DNA from: Bacillota bacterium
GTDB taxonomy: Bacteria > Bacillota > Dehalobacteriia > UBA4068 > UBA4997
DNA: 64,000 nt
Reading direction: 5' to 3'
Assembly: GCA_017397935.1 (NCBI GenBank)
Contig: JAFQHN010000024.1
Location: forward strand, 1-64,000
The translations under genes and the position numbers were made by a program. Within the stretch, counting starts at the first letter, position 1. Every line of letters begins with the position of its first letter. Positions 50,864 to 60,439 of this stretch are shown in pieces. Below the pieces are notes generated by a model, which did not search any database, had not been told where the DNA came from, and worked only from the letters and a program-made list of their open reading frames with translations.

Positions 50864-52111
50864 ATGACGGATATTAAGATGAAATTGGCGGCTGCGGCCG
50901 AGGCAGCCGAGGCGGCTATGCAGGAATTTGCCCTGCGTTATGCTCCGGTGGCCGAGCAGAATTTTGCGCGGGTGCTGGATGCCATGCGCGCCCATAAAAT
51001 CAGCGAAAATCACTTGCGGGATTCCACCGGCTACGGCTACGGCGATGTCGGCCGGGATACCCTGGAACAAGTTTTTGCTGATGTTCTGGGCGCCGAAAGC
51101 TGCCTGCTGCGTCAGCAAATTGTCAGCGGCACACACGCCATCAGTTTGGCACTGCTGGGCAACCTGCTGCCGGGCGATGAGCTGCTGTATGTGGGCACGC
51201 CTTATGATACGCTGCAAAAAATCATCGGTTTGCAGGGCTACGCCCCCGGTTCTCTGCTGGAAATGGGCGGTAAATACCGTGAGATTGAGGTGGATTTTGA
51301 TAACCTGAACGCCGAGGAGATTGCCGCAGCGGTACGGCCCGAGACTAAAATTCTGGCCTTCCAGCGTTCTCGCGGCTATGCCTGGCGGCCGGCACTTTCC
51401 CTGGATATTCTGGGTGAGATCGTTGCCGCGGTGAAGAAACAGCACCCTCATGTCATCATTTTTGTGGACAACTGTTACGGCGAATTTGTGACCACGCGGG
51501 AGCCGATGAGTGTGGGCGCTGATTTGATTGCCGGTTCTCTGATTAAAAATCCGGGCGGCGGTATCGCCCCCTGCGGCGGTTATATTGCCGGCCGTGCGGA
51601 TTTGGTGGAGCGTGCCGCCTGCCGCTTAACGGCCCCCGGTATCGGTTCGGAGGTTGGCTGCTCTTTGCTGGCATCAAGGGTGTTCTATCAGGGGCTTTAT
51701 CTTGCTCCGCTGACGGTGCAGGAGGCCTTGTGCGGTGCGGAATTTACGGCGGCCTTCTGCCGTGAGCTGGGCTATAAGGTGCTGCCGGGGGTAGGAAGCG
51801 AGCGCTCGGATATTGTGGAATCCATTGAATTTGGCAACCCGGAGCAGCTTATTGCGTTTTGTCAGGGCATCCAGAAATATTCGCCGGTGGATTCTTATGC
51901 GCGGCCCGAACCTTGGGATATGCCCGGCTACACCGATCAGGTAATCATGGCCAGCGGTTCTTTTGTCAGCGGCAGTTCGATTGAGCTTTCGGCTGATGCG
52001 CCTATCCGCCCGCCGTATATTGCGTATTTTCAGGGCGGCTTAAACCGTTGGCACGCCAAAATTGCCGTAACCCGTACTTTTGCCGATATGGCTGAGGCAG
52101 GCCTGCTTTAA
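50864..52111 (+). CDS. Methionine gamma-lyase-like PLP enzyme (YnbB family)
   Basis: This 415-residue PLP enzyme belongs to the family once called aluminium-resistance protein and placed with Cys/Met-metabolism enzymes. Features: a GYGYGDVGRDTLEQVFADV segment near the start, SGTHAISLALLGNLLPGDEL (about 83), FVDNCYGEFVTTREP (about 204, Asp of the PLP site) and the Lys in GSLIKNPGGGIAPCGGYIAG (about 228, candidate Schiff-base lysine). GAGAGG is 12 nt before the ATG at 50864. A longer reading from 50786 would translate the tandem repeats and is rejected. The substrate is not certain. It follows miaA-hfq as in other Clostridia. Confidence 0.88.
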   Translation: MTDIKMKLAAAAEAAEAAMQEFALRYAPVAEQNFARVLDAMRAHKISENHLRDSTGYGYGDVGRDTLEQVFADVLGAESCLLRQQIVSGTHAISLALLGNLLPGDELLYVGTPYDTLQKIIGLQGYAPGSLLEMGGKYREIEVDFDNLNAEEIAAAVRPETKILAFQRSRGYAWRPALSLDILGEIVAAVKKQHPHVIIFVDNCYGEFVTTREPMSVGADLIAGSLIKNPGGGIAPCGGYIAGRADLVERAACRLTAPGIGSEVGCSLLASRVFYQGLYLAPLTVQEALCGAEFTAAFCRELGYKVLPGVGSERSDIVESIEFGNPEQLIAFCQGIQKYSPVDSYARPEPWDMPGYTDQVIMASGSFVSGSSIELSADAPIRPPYIAYFQGGLNRWHAKIAVTRTFADMAEAGLL

Positions 52112-52133
52112 GACATAAAATCGGCTGTGGCTC

Positions 52134-52162
52134 TTGTTATTTGGGGCGTTTTGCGTTACAAT
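52134..52162 (+). promoter_or_regulatory. leuS promoter
   Basis: TTGTTA (52134-52139), 17-bp spacer, TACAAT (52157-52162). About 90 bp of leader follow before leuS, too short for a T-box, and none is seen. Confidence 0.6.
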
Positions 52163-52254
52163 AATAGATAGTCTGATAACAGATTTATAAACGGCTAAAA
52201 TTTAATTTTTATAGTTTGCGGCGGTTTTCTCTGCCGGATTTGGAGGTTTTTGGG

Positions 52255-54717
52255 ATGGATAAGCAATATAACTTTCGGATGATTGAAAGTAAATGGCAGC
52301 AAATTTGGGCTGATGAGCAGATTTACAAGGTGGATGAAACCACCGATAAGGAAAAATATTATGTGTTGGAGATGTTCCCTTACCCCTCCGGCAACTTGCA
52401 CATGGGCCACGTGCGTAACTACTCCATCGGTGACGTGGTAGCGCGTTTTAAGCATATGCAGGGTTATAATGTGCTGCACCCCATGGGTTGGGACTCTTTT
52501 GGTCTGCCGGCCGAAAATGCGGCTATTAAGCACGGCGTTTTCCCCCGTGATTGGACTTTGGAGAATATGGCCAATATGCGTGACCAGTTGAAGAGCATGG
52601 GTATCAGCTATGACTGGGACCGAGAGGTGGCCACCTGCCTGCCGGATTATTACAAATGGACACAATGGCTGTTTATTCAGCTTTATAACAAGGGTTTGGC
52701 TTATAAAAAGCACGCCCATGTAAACTGGTGTCCCTCTTGCGCCACCGTTTTGGCCAATGAACAGGTGGTTGACGGCTGCTGTGAGCGCTGCCACGCTGTG
52801 GTGGAGAAGAAGGCGCTGGACCAGTGGTTCTTTAAGATTACCGATTATGCTCAGCGTTTGCTGGATGATTTGGAAAAGCTGCCCGGTTGGCCTGAGAAGG
52901 TTAAGACCATGCAGAACAACTGGATCGGCCGCAGCGAGGGCGTACAGGCTACCTTTAAGACCGAGGCAGGCGAGGATTTGCCCGTGTTCACCACCCGTGT
53001 GGATACCATCTTTGGCGTAACCTATATGGTACTGGCACCGGAACACCCGATGGTGGAAAAACTGGTGGCCGGTACCGAATATGAACAGCCTGTTGCCGAG
53101 TTTGTGAAGAAAGTTCAGCAGCTTTCCAACATCGACAGAACCTCCGGCAATCTGGAAAAAGAGGGTATGTTTATCGGCGCTTATGCCATTAACCCTGCCA
53201 CCGGCGGCCGTGTGCCGATTTGGATCACCAACTATGTTTTGATGGATTACGGCACGGGTGCGGTTATGGGCGTACCTTCTCACGATGAGCGTGACTTTGA
53301 TTTTGCCCATAAATATGATTTGCCGATTATCCGTGTTATCGCTGAAAGTGCCGATAAGGCTGATGAACCCTTGGAGGCTGCTTATACCGAAATCGGCGTG
53401 CTGGTAAATTCGGGCGAGTTTGACGGTCTGACCAATAAACCCGACGCCATCGATGCGATTGCCGCCTGGCTGGAAGAAAAAGGCCTGGGCAAGAAGGTTA
53501 TCAATTACCGCCTGCGTGACTGGCTGATCAGCCGTCAGCGTTATTGGGGCGCACCCATCCCGATGGTTTACTGTGAAAAGTGCGGCGTGCAGCCGGTGCC
53601 GGAGGATCAGCTGCCTGTGCTGCTGCCCACCGATGTAGAGTTCCAGCCTTTCGGTGAATCTCCGCTGAAAACCAGCCCCACCTTTGCCGAAACCACCTGC
53701 CCCTGCTGCGGCGGCAAGGCTACCCGTGAGATGGACACTATGGACACCTTTATGTGCTCCTCCTGGTATTTCTTGCGCTATTGTGACCCGCACAACGCTG
53801 ACGCTTCGTGGGATAAGGAGAAAGCTGCTTACTGGATGTCGGTTGACCAGTATATCGGCGGCGTAGAACACGCCATTTTGCACCTGATGTACTCCCGTTT
53901 CTTCACCAAGGCGCTGTATGATATGGATTTGGTGGATGTTGAGGAGCCGTTTACCAATCTGTTGACGCAGGGTATGGTATTGAAGGATGGCACCAAGATG
54001 AGCAAGAGCCTGGGCAACGTGGTCAGCCCCGAGGAAATTATCGGCAAGTACGGCGCTGATACCGCCCGTTTGTTCATCCTGTTTGCCGCACCGCCGGAAA
54101 GAGATTTGGAGTGGAATGATTCGGCCGTTGAGGGCTGTTATCGCTTCCTGAACCGCATCTGGAAGCTGGTGGCCGGCATTTACGGTGCTGATTACCGTAC
54201 CCGTGAGTTGACTTCTGCCGACAAAGAAATGCGCCGTGTGCTGCATACCACCATCAAGAAGGTTACCGATGATATTGCCGGTCGTTTCAATTTCAACACC
54301 GCCATCAGCGCGATGATGGAGCTGGTAAACGCTATGGTTGCTTATCGTGATGCCGAGGGCGAGGCCTGCAATGCCGATATTATTAAGGAAGCGGCTGACA
54401 AGCTGATTTTGATGCTTTCTCCCTTTGCACCGCACATTAGCGACGAAATGTGGCAGCAAACCGGCCATGAGGGTGTGGCTTATAATCAGCCCTGGCCGCA
54501 GTATAACGAGGAATTTACGCAGAAGGACGAGGTTGAAATTGTTGTTCAGGTTAACGGCAAGCTGAAAGCCCGTTTGGTAATTCCTGCCGGCATGGACAAG
54601 GCTGCGGCTGAGGCGTATGTGGCGGCTCAGGCTGATTATGCGGCTTGGTTGGGCGGCAAAACCGCAGTTAAAACGATTGTGGTGCCCGACAGACTGGTTA
54701 ACATTGTTGTAAAATAA
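52255..54717 (+). CDS. leuS: Leucyl-tRNA synthetase
   Basis: An 820-residue class I synthetase with the HIGH-type motif [15 protein letters not shown] (about residue 44) and KMSKS motif [12 protein letters not shown] (about 582). Zinc-type cysteine knuckles occur in CPSCATVL...CCERCH (about 162) and CEKCG/CPCCGG. The CP1 editing domain lies between about 220 and 400. The C-terminal anticodon-binding and extra domains are complete. The ATG at 52255 follows GGAGG. Length is normal for bacterial LeuRS. Confidence 0.97.
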   Translation: MDKQYNFRMIESKWQQIWADEQIYKVDETTDKEKYYVLEMFPYPSGNLHMGHVRNYSIGDVVARFKHMQGYNVLHPMGWDSFGLPAENAAIKHGVFPRDWTLENMANMRDQLKSMGISYDWDREVATCLPDYYKWTQWLFIQLYNKGLAYKKHAHVNWCPSCATVLANEQVVDGCCERCHAVVEKKALDQWFFKITDYAQRLLDDLEKLPGWPEKVKTMQNNWIGRSEGVQATFKTEAGEDLPVFTTRVDTIFGVTYMVLAPEHPMVEKLVAGTEYEQPVAEFVKKVQQLSNIDRTSGNLEKEGMFIGAYAINPATGGRVPIWITNYVLMDYGTGAVMGVPSHDERDFDFAHKYDLPIIRVIAESADKADEPLEAAYTEIGVLVNSGEFDGLTNKPDAIDAIAAWLEEKGLGKKVINYRLRDWLISRQRYWGAPIPMVYCEKCGVQPVPEDQLPVLLPTDVEFQPFGESPLKTSPTFAETTCPCCGGKATREMDTMDTFMCSSWYFLRYCDPHNADASWDKEKAAYWMSVDQYIGGVEHAILHLMYSRFFTKALYDMDLVDVEEPFTNLLTQGMVLKDGTKMSKSLGNVVSPEEIIGKYGADTARLFILFAAPPERDLEWNDSAVEGCYRFLNRIWKLVAGIYGADYRTRELTSADKEMRRVLHTTIKKVTDDIAGRFNFNTAISAMMELVNAMVAYRDAEGEACNADIIKEAADKLILMLSPFAPHISDEMWQQTGHEGVAYNQPWPQYNEEFTQKDEVEIVVQVNGKLKARLVIPAGMDKAAAEAYVAAQADYAAWLGGKTAVKTIVVPDRLVNIVVK

Positions 54718-54787
54718 AAATTTGTACCGGGAATATTACGCCGAGGACAGGGCAGACTAACAGGCATAACGATTAAAGGTGTTGCTT

Positions 54788-55306
54788 ATGCAAAGTCTGC
54801 CGGTCATTGGCTTATTGCCGTTATTTTTGCTGTTGTTATTGGCTTATCCTCTGCGGCTCTCGCTGCGGTTAGAAGCCGCCTGGCAGCAGCAAACGCTGCA
54901 AATTTACCTGCTGCCGCTGCCTTTGGGTGGTTGGCGGCTGGCGGTATTCCGTGAGGTTTTTAACTGGGCGGAAATTAAGAAAAAACGCCGTGTACCTGCG
55001 GTTGACCGTGATGTTTTGCTGCAAAGGCTGCGTGTCCGCAGTTTGGTGGTGCAGGCGGTTGTCGGTGGCGATGCAGCCTGGGGCGCGGTGTTGGCCGGCA
55101 CATTATCGGCGGCCGCTGAGGTGCTGCTGGGGCGGCTGAGTATGGCGGTAAAGGCGTGGCCTGCGGCTGATAATGTCAGCATGGATTGGCGTTTGCTGCC
55201 GTCTGCTGGCCGCAAGGAAAGCTGCCTGCTGGTGGATGCCGAGGGCAGCGTATCGGCGGCGGCGTTGCTGTGGGCGGTTTATTGCGGCCGCAAAACGGCA
55301 GATTAA
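54788..55306 (+). CDS. DUF2953 (YtfI-like) membrane protein
   Basis: A 172-residue protein begins with a hydrophobic segment (PVIGLLPLFLLLLLAYPLRL) and has a basic, otherwise soluble body with the DUF2953-like LRLRVRSLVVQAVVGGDAAWGAV-type region. The family is known from sporulation-linked ytfI, which precedes ytfJ in Bacillus; the same pair order occurs here, and this is the main support. AAAGGTG lies before the ATG at 54788. Function is unknown. Confidence 0.7.
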   Translation: MQSLPVIGLLPLFLLLLLAYPLRLSLRLEAAWQQQTLQIYLLPLPLGGWRLAVFREVFNWAEIKKKRRVPAVDRDVLLQRLRVRSLVVQAVVGGDAAWGAVLAGTLSAAAEVLLGRLSMAVKAWPAADNVSMDWRLLPSAGRKESCLLVDAEGSVSAAALLWAVYCGRKTAD

Positions 55307-55337
55307 GGCATAATAAGCACCGGAAAGAGGTGCGATA

Positions 55338-55757
55338 ATGTCCGGAGAGAAAAATATTGCGGGTCTGTTGGGCACGGCCATGGATAAGCTGGGCGGCATG
55401 GTGAATGTGAACACGGTGGTTGGGCAGCCGATTATGGCAGGAGAGCTGCTGATTGTGCCGATTTCACGCGTGAGTATGGGTTTTGTGGCCGGCGGCGGAG
55501 AATATACTGCCAAACAACAGGAGGACCCTGCCTTCGGTGGGGGCAGCGGCGGCGGTATGTCGGTAAATCCGGTGGGTTTTTTGGCATCAAGCGGCGGTAA
55601 TTTGCGTTACATCCCCGTAAACGGGCAGGAGCCGCTGGACAAATTGGTGGATATGACGCCCGATTTGCTGGATAAGCTGGAAAAAACGCTGAAATCCTGC
55701 CGAAACAATAAGATGGAACAAGATGATGAATTAACAGAGGTTGCAGATGATTCGTAA
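55338..55757 (+). CDS. ytfJ: GerW/YtfJ family sporulation protein
   Basis: This 139-residue protein has the family's core MDKLGGMVNVNTVVGQPI, LLIVPISRVSMGFVAGGGEY and GMSVNPVGFLASS. In Bacillus YtfJ (GerW) is a spore-inner-component protein needed for germination. GAAAGAGGTGCGATA precedes the ATG. Its end overlaps the next gene by 11 bp, so translation is coupled. The gene is common in clostridia, including some non-spore-formers. Confidence 0.9.
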   Translation: MSGEKNIAGLLGTAMDKLGGMVNVNTVVGQPIMAGELLIVPISRVSMGFVAGGGEYTAKQQEDPAFGGGSGGGMSVNPVGFLASSGGNLRYIPVNGQEPLDKLVDMTPDLLDKLEKTLKSCRNNKMEQDDELTEVADDS

Positions 55758-56922
55758 AATTAGCTTGTTATGTTGTCTGGCAGCGGTGGTCGCGGTGCTG
55801 GCAAGCTGGGGTCTGGCGGACGGCGGTTTGTCGGCCCGGGCAGCCACCACCGTACCGCCCTCATTGTATGCCGAGGCGGCGGTGTTGATTGAGCAGAGCA
55901 GCGGCAAGGTGCTTTACAAGCAGAATATGGACCAACAGCTTTATCCGGCCAGTACCACCAAGATTATGACGGCGTTGCTGGTGCTGGAAAATTTGCCGTT
56001 GGATGAGAAAATTACCCTGCCGGACGATTTTTATAATGTGGGCGAGACCGGTTTGGCGCTGAAACCCGGTGCTACACAGACGGTGGAGGAGCTGCTGATG
56101 GCGTTGATGCTGCGCTCGGCCAATGATGCGGCGCAGGCGTTGGCCATCGGCGTGGCCGGCAGCGAGCAGGCTTTCGTGCAGATGATGAACGATAAGGCGG
56201 CTGAGCTGGGCTTGCAGCATACGCATTTTACCAATCCGCACGGTTTACATAACGCCGAGCATTACTCATCGGCGCACGATTTGGCGGTGATTGCCCGCGA
56301 GGCGCTGGATAACGAGGAGTTCCGTCGTATTATTACCACCGAGAAATTCAAGATTGAGAAGTTGAACGGCGAGGAGGACTTTACGGTTTATAACCGCAAC
56401 GGCCTGTTGAAGCAATACAGCTCGGCCGACGGCGTAAAAACCGGTTATACGCGGCAGGCCGGCAACTGTTTTGTGGGCAGCGCCACCGAGGATGGTATGC
56501 AGCTGATTGCCGTGGTGCTGAACAGCACCGAGATTTATGATGATGCGCAGGCTCTGCTGGAATGGGGCTTTGATAATTTCCGTCCGTCGCTGATTTTGGA
56601 GGCCAACAGCGTAAAAGCCAGCGTGCCGGTGCTTAACGGTGGCCGTGATGATGTGGAGGTGCTTTCGGAGAAGCCGCTGTATCTTATCAGCGAGGACGGT
56701 GAGCAGGTTAACTTGACCGAGACTCTGGATCTGCCCAGCTCTGTCAATGCGCCGGTGCACCGCGGCGAGGTTATCGGCTCAATCACCTATGCCGACGACA
56801 ATGGCAACACTTACAGCACCAATCTGCTGGCCGCCAAGGATGTGGGCAAGTACAGCCTGCGTCTGGTAGTGCGGCAAGCCTTCCAGGGGGTTTGGCAGGT
56901 TTTTGTGGTGCCGTTCACTTAA
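55747..56922 (+). CDS. D-alanyl-D-alanine carboxypeptidase (DacA/PBP5-type)
   Basis: A 391-residue secreted serine carboxypeptidase: signal peptide (about 1-33, ends ARA), SxxK in PASTTKIMTAL (Ser about 64), SxN in RSANDAAQA (about 125) and KTG in DGVKTGYTR (about 240). The C-terminal beta-sheet domain follows (about 275-375), consistent with PBP5/6 or DacB/DacF. It trims pentapeptides in the wall. ATG at 55747 with GAGGTTG upstream; overlap with ytfJ couples the pair. The DacF/DacB split cannot be made by eye. A strong terminator follows. Confidence 0.93.
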   Translation: MIRKISLLCCLAAVVAVLASWGLADGGLSARAATTVPPSLYAEAAVLIEQSSGKVLYKQNMDQQLYPASTTKIMTALLVLENLPLDEKITLPDDFYNVGETGLALKPGATQTVEELLMALMLRSANDAAQALAIGVAGSEQAFVQMMNDKAAELGLQHTHFTNPHGLHNAEHYSSAHDLAVIAREALDNEEFRRIITTEKFKIEKLNGEEDFTVYNRNGLLKQYSSADGVKTGYTRQAGNCFVGSATEDGMQLIAVVLNSTEIYDDAQALLEWGFDNFRPSLILEANSVKASVPVLNGGRDDVEVLSEKPLYLISEDGEQVNLTETLDLPSSVNAPVHRGEVIGSITYADDNGNTYSTNLLAAKDVGKYSLRLVVRQAFQGVWQVFVVPFT

Positions 56923-56931
56923 TACAAATAT

Positions 56932-56975
56932 AAAACTGCTTCCGGTTATTTATCACCACCGGGAGCAGTTTTTTT
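56932..56975 (+). terminator. Terminator after the carboxypeptidase gene
   Basis: AAACTGCTTCCGG pairs with CCGGGAGCAGTTT across a 12-nt loop, then seven T. Confidence 0.85.
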
Positions 56976-57058
56976 ATGCGGAGTTGCTTCTTGTCTTCCA
57001 CTTATCAATGGATATAATTCATAATTTGGCTGCAAATCACCACTTTGGTTGTGATTAC

Positions 57059-57086
57059 AAAAAAACACCCCGTGTAATGCGGGGTG
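57059..57086 (-). terminator. Terminator of the DUF881-sbp operon
   Basis: On the minus strand CACCCCG pairs with CGGGGTG across a 7-nt loop and is followed by TTTTTTT. Confidence 0.8.
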
Positions 57087-57121
57087 CGTGGTGATAAATT
57101 CTGTTGATAGTCAGTAGAAAT

Positions 57122-57835
57122 TCAGTTTACAGGTGTTTCGGTCACACGCTGCATATAAACGGGTGTGGTTTGCTTGGCGGCCGCAGGTATGGTAACATTT
57201 TCTTCCTGCCGCACAATGGGGTAAATGCCATACAGAGTGTTCAGATTATCAATAATGCCGCCGGTAAAAATCAGGCCTTTTTCCAGCGTGTGGGCATCAC
57301 CAATGGCGGTGATGACAATAGGCGTCAGCAGGCGTTGACCGTCCAGCGCCAGAAAAAGCTGGTCATTTTGGTCAAACTCATGGGTGATATGACTTTTGGC
57401 TGTCAGTCGTTGGTTGTTGATGGCTACCGCCTCGGCACCGCTTACTTTCAGCTCATTGGCGATGTCAATAATGTCCATGCTGTAAACATCATAATCGGCG
57501 GTGATGGTAACGCTGACTCCGGGGCCGCTGATGGGCAGCGTGCCCGCAAAAACACGGCTGCTTTGCAGTTGATTTTCCAGCGTGGCCGTGGCCGAGAGGG
57601 TAGACTTGCTGCGTTCCAACTCGTCCAGCTCCACATTAAGCTTGGCACGGTAATCGTTAAGGTTGTGCACCATGGTAACCAGCGTTTCGGTGCTTTGGTT
57701 TTCCAGCGATTGCAGGCTGTTAGACTCAAAATTTATCTGGCAGACAATGGCAAAACTGAGTAATGTCAGCCCCAGAGAAAAGGTGAGCAGATTGTATTTT
57801 TGCTGTTGATTGCTCGGCTTGGTGTTGGTATCCAT
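57122..57835 (-). CDS. DUF881 family protein (YlxW/YlxX-like)
   Basis: A 237-residue protein with one membrane span near the start (about 16-35), a charged coiled coil (about 45-90), then the DUF881 domain with ISGPGVSVTITADYDVY, DIANELKVSGAEAVAINNQRLTA and TPIVITAIGDAHTLEKGLIFTGGI. This matches YlxW/YlxX of Gram-positive division operons, membrane-anchored and of unknown biochemical function. It follows sbp by only 3 bp. A second, diverged copy lies upstream at 58501-59256. Confidence 0.88.
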   Translation of the reverse strand: MDTNTKPSNQQQKYNLLTFSLGLTLLSFAIVCQINFESNSLQSLENQSTETLVTMVHNLNDYRAKLNVELDELERSKSTLSATATLENQLQSSRVFAGTLPISGPGVSVTITADYDVYSMDIIDIANELKVSGAEAVAINNQRLTAKSHITHEFDQNDQLFLALDGQRLLTPIVITAIGDAHTLEKGLIFTGGIIDNLNTLYGIYPIVRQEENVTIPAAAKQTTPVYMQRVTETPVN

Positions 57836-57838
57836 GGC

Positions 57839-58441
57839 TTAAACTTCCTTTTCTGCTGCTTTGGCCGAATTTTCAGTCTGCTCGGATTTTTCGGTTTTAT
57901 TACTGATGATGGCCTTCACCTTAACCGGCGATTGGTCAATATCAATGTCCACGGTTTCGGTGTCCCTGGCCGGTTGGTCGTTGGGGATGCTGTCCAGCAG
58001 CAGGCCGGAGATGGTATTTTCCAGATTAGGCTGGGCAGGTGCATTTTTGCTGCGGCGCACAATCTCCACGCGGTTGATTTTCTGGCGGGCCTTTTTCTCG
58101 CGGTATTGGGTGATAAGGTCTCGGCGGATAAAGGCCAGATTGGAGAAAATACGCAGCGCAAAGCAAATTGTGGCGGCCATAAACATATCAATACCGATTT
58201 GGTTGCCCAGAAAAGCCAGTGCCATGGCCAGCAGGGCGTTGGTGATGAAGCCGGAGAGCATAATCAAACCGTCATAAGTGTTCTCCAACAGCGAGCGGGC
58301 GCCGCCCAACACCGAATCCATGGCGGCCAGAATGGCGATGGACAGGTATTTGGCAATACCCAGCGAGGCATTTACGGTTAAAATAGAGCCGATGATCGCA
58401 CCGACCAACAAACTGATAACGGGCATAACAAACTTAAACAT
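57839..58441 (-). CDS. sbp: Small basic protein Sbp (DUF1290) with long C-terminal extension
   Basis: This 200-residue membrane protein has the DUF1290 part (about 1-115) with three hydrophobic helices: VMPVISLLVGAIIGSILTV, YLSIAILAAMDSVLGGARSLLE and ITNALLAMALAFLGNQIGIDMFMAATICFA (read in parts), ending in LRIFSNLAFIRRDLI. Typical Sbp is about 110-120 residues. Here a roughly 80-residue hydrophilic tail, first basic (REKKARQKINRVEIVRRSK) then acidic, is added. The start ATG at 58441 is preceded by GGAGA. Sbp is linked to YlxW/YlxX in many division clusters. Confidence 0.87.
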   Translation of the reverse strand: MFKFVMPVISLLVGAIIGSILTVNASLGIAKYLSIAILAAMDSVLGGARSLLENTYDGLIMLSGFITNALLAMALAFLGNQIGIDMFMAATICFALRIFSNLAFIRRDLITQYREKKARQKINRVEIVRRSKNAPAQPNLENTISGLLLDSIPNDQPARDTETVDIDIDQSPVKVKAIISNKTEKSEQTENSAKAAEKEV

Positions 58442-58500
58442 AACATTCTCCTAAAAATCTATACACTTTTTATTCACTGAAATTTATGCATAAAAAATGA

Positions 58501-59256
58501 TTACGGCTGCGGCACATCCACCACGGGTTGGGCATATTTGCTGATGATCGTACCGGTATAAGCAGGCAGCTGCAAATCATCGCTGCGGCTGACTTTTATC
58601 GGCATATTTTTATTCTTCAAATACAGATATTGGGATGATTCTTGCAGCGCACCCTCCAACAGGGCAGGTGAGCCGATCAGGCTTATCTCATAAGGCGGAG
58701 CCACACGGGTGGAGTTTATGATGATGACCGTACCCACGCAGCGAATATCCGAGGTATCCACGATACGCTGGCCGTTGATGGAGACAGCCTCGGCCAGATA
58801 TGCAACATCATTAAGCAGATAACGCAGGTTGCTGTCATGGATAATGTAATTCTCCGGGAAGTAATTCAGCGGGTCTGCCTGCTTGGCCGTTTCGGCGCCG
58901 GCGGTGTTATCATTAAGAGAGATGATGATGCCGCTGCCGCTGACGGCAGTTTGGCCGGAGTTAAATTGGGTGTCGGCCAGTTCCTGCTGCAAGCGGGTAA
59001 AGTAGGCACCGGCCTCGGAATCGGAAAAACCTGCGCCGGCCAACTCAGTACGTATGGCATCAATGGCGGTTTCCATGGCCAGATTTTCTGCCTCCAACTG
59101 ATTGATGACTTCCACCAGATTTTGCTGCTCGGTATGAACATTACTCTGCGAGTTGATAGCCCAGGCCTTCAACCAGATGCTGATGGCGATACCGGCTATC
59201 AGAAAAATCAGCGAAATGCTGAAAACATAACGGTTCTCCTGCAAAAATTTATACAT
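58501..59256 (-). CDS. DUF881 family protein, second copy
   Basis: A 251-residue protein with the same layout as the other DUF881 copy: membrane span (about 11-29, FSISLIFLIAGIAISIWLKA), coiled coil (about 40-90), then a DUF881 domain with VSGSGIIISLNDN, LRYLLNDVAYLAEAVSINGQRIV and PPYEISLIGSPALLEGAL. The two copies are clearly related but diverged. The ATG at 59256 is chosen because GAGG lies upstream; a longer reading adds only 10 residues. It is first in the operon. Confidence 0.86.
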   Translation of the reverse strand: MYKFLQENRYVFSISLIFLIAGIAISIWLKAWAINSQSNVHTEQQNLVEVINQLEAENLAMETAIDAIRTELAGAGFSDSEAGAYFTRLQQELADTQFNSGQTAVSGSGIIISLNDNTAGAETAKQADPLNYFPENYIIHDSNLRYLLNDVAYLAEAVSINGQRIVDTSDIRCVGTVIIINSTRVAPPYEISLIGSPALLEGALQESSQYLYLKNKNMPIKVSRSDDLQLPAYTGTIISKYAQPVVDVPQP

Positions 59257-59307
59257 AACAGCTGTTACCTCGAAAAAATTTAACAATACACTATGCCATC
59301 TTTACAC

Positions 59308-59320
59308 TGTATATTATACA
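59308..59320 (-). promoter_or_regulatory. Palindrome over the DUF881-sbp -10
   Basis: TGTATA-T-TATACA is a perfect 13-bp palindrome. It overlaps the minus-strand TATAAT (59318-59313), a possible operator or just the AT-rich -10 region. No good -35 is seen. Apart from this and a plus-strand TATAAT at 59402, I see nothing definite in 59257-59584. Confidence 0.35.
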
Positions 59321-59584
59321 TTAAAATTACAGTTTTTGTCTGCCAAAAATTGCCGAAAAACCAATATATTTGCGGCAGAAAAGTCTTTTATATATCATAT
59401 CTATAATACCTCTTGTTGCGCCATTGGGCAAGTAAAATTTATAGATTTTGTGGCAATTTTCAGAAAAATCTCTGGCTGATACAGGATTTGGACGGTAAGA
59501 TGTAGAATAAAAAATAATATACGATAATTTTGTAATCAAGCTTGGCTTTGTGCTGTTGTGTATATGTTTGGGGGTGCGGTAATC

Positions 59585-60439
59585 TTGTTGAACGGCCTGT
59601 TAAACAGCTTGTTTCATGGGGCAACTGTGGGCTCCACAATTTCCATGGTGCTGGATATTTTTATTGTTACGCTGCTGTTTTACTATGTATTTATGGTTAT
59701 GCAGGGTACCCGCGCCGTGCAGCTTATTAAGGGCCTGCTGGTTTTGGTGGCGGCTCTCTCGTTAAGCGGCTGGTTGCAGCTGGATGCGCTTGGCTGGCTG
59801 CTTAGTCAGTTGTGGTCGGTTATCATTCTGGCTCTGGCGGTAATTTTCCAGCCGGAGATTCGCCGTGCCTTGGAGCAGATTGGCCGCAGTCGTTTGTATA
59901 TTCGTCCGTTTGATGCGCCGCATACCGATATGAAGCCGGTGCATGATGCGGTAATTAAGGCTGCGATTGAAGAATCCAAACATAATGTGGGTATGCTGGT
60001 GGTTTTGGAGCGTGAAATCGGCCTGAACAACTATATTGAAAACGGTATTCAGATGGATTGTCTGGTTTCCGAACACGCACTGATCAATATTTTTGTGCCA
60101 AATACTCCGCTGCATGACGGTGCGGCCATTATCCGCGGTAATCGTATTGCGGCTGCTGCCTGTTTCCTGCCGCTTTCCGATAATCCCAATCTTTCGATGT
60201 CTTTTGGCACCCGTCATCGCTCCGGTATCGGCCTTTCCGAGGTTTCGGATGCGCTGGTGGTTATTGTATCGGAGGAAACCGGTGCAATATCGGTTGCTGT
60301 TGATGGGCGCATCTATGTAAATCTGGATGAACTTACCTTGCGGCAGCATATTGAGCAGCATTTTGGCGCACGGAATAAAGGTACAAAGCAGATACAGGCC
60401 CGTTTCCGCCGCAAGAGAGAGCGAGGTGCCCAGGAATGA
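59585..60439 (+). CDS. cdaA: Diadenylate cyclase CdaA
   Basis: This 284-residue protein makes c-di-AMP from two ATP. Three N-terminal membrane helices lead into the family segment MQGTRAVQLIKGLLVLVAAL (about residue 40) and then a DAC domain: HDGAAIIRGNRI (DGA, about 178) and GTRHRSGIGLSEVSDALVVIVSEETG (RHR, about 210). The TTG at 59585 is preferred since GGGGGTG is 8 nt ahead and the N-terminus then matches family length; earlier in-frame GTG/ATG codons at 59558 and 59564 lack a site. The ATG of cdaR overlaps the stop (ATGA). Confidence 0.94.
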   Translation: MLNGLLNSLFHGATVGSTISMVLDIFIVTLLFYYVFMVMQGTRAVQLIKGLLVLVAALSLSGWLQLDALGWLLSQLWSVIILALAVIFQPEIRRALEQIGRSRLYIRPFDAPHTDMKPVHDAVIKAAIEESKHNVGMLVVLEREIGLNNYIENGIQMDCLVSEHALINIFVPNTPLHDGAAIIRGNRIAAAACFLPLSDNPNLSMSFGTRHRSGIGLSEVSDALVVIVSEETGAISVAVDGRIYVNLDELTLRQHIEQHFGARNKGTKQIQARFRRKRERGAQE

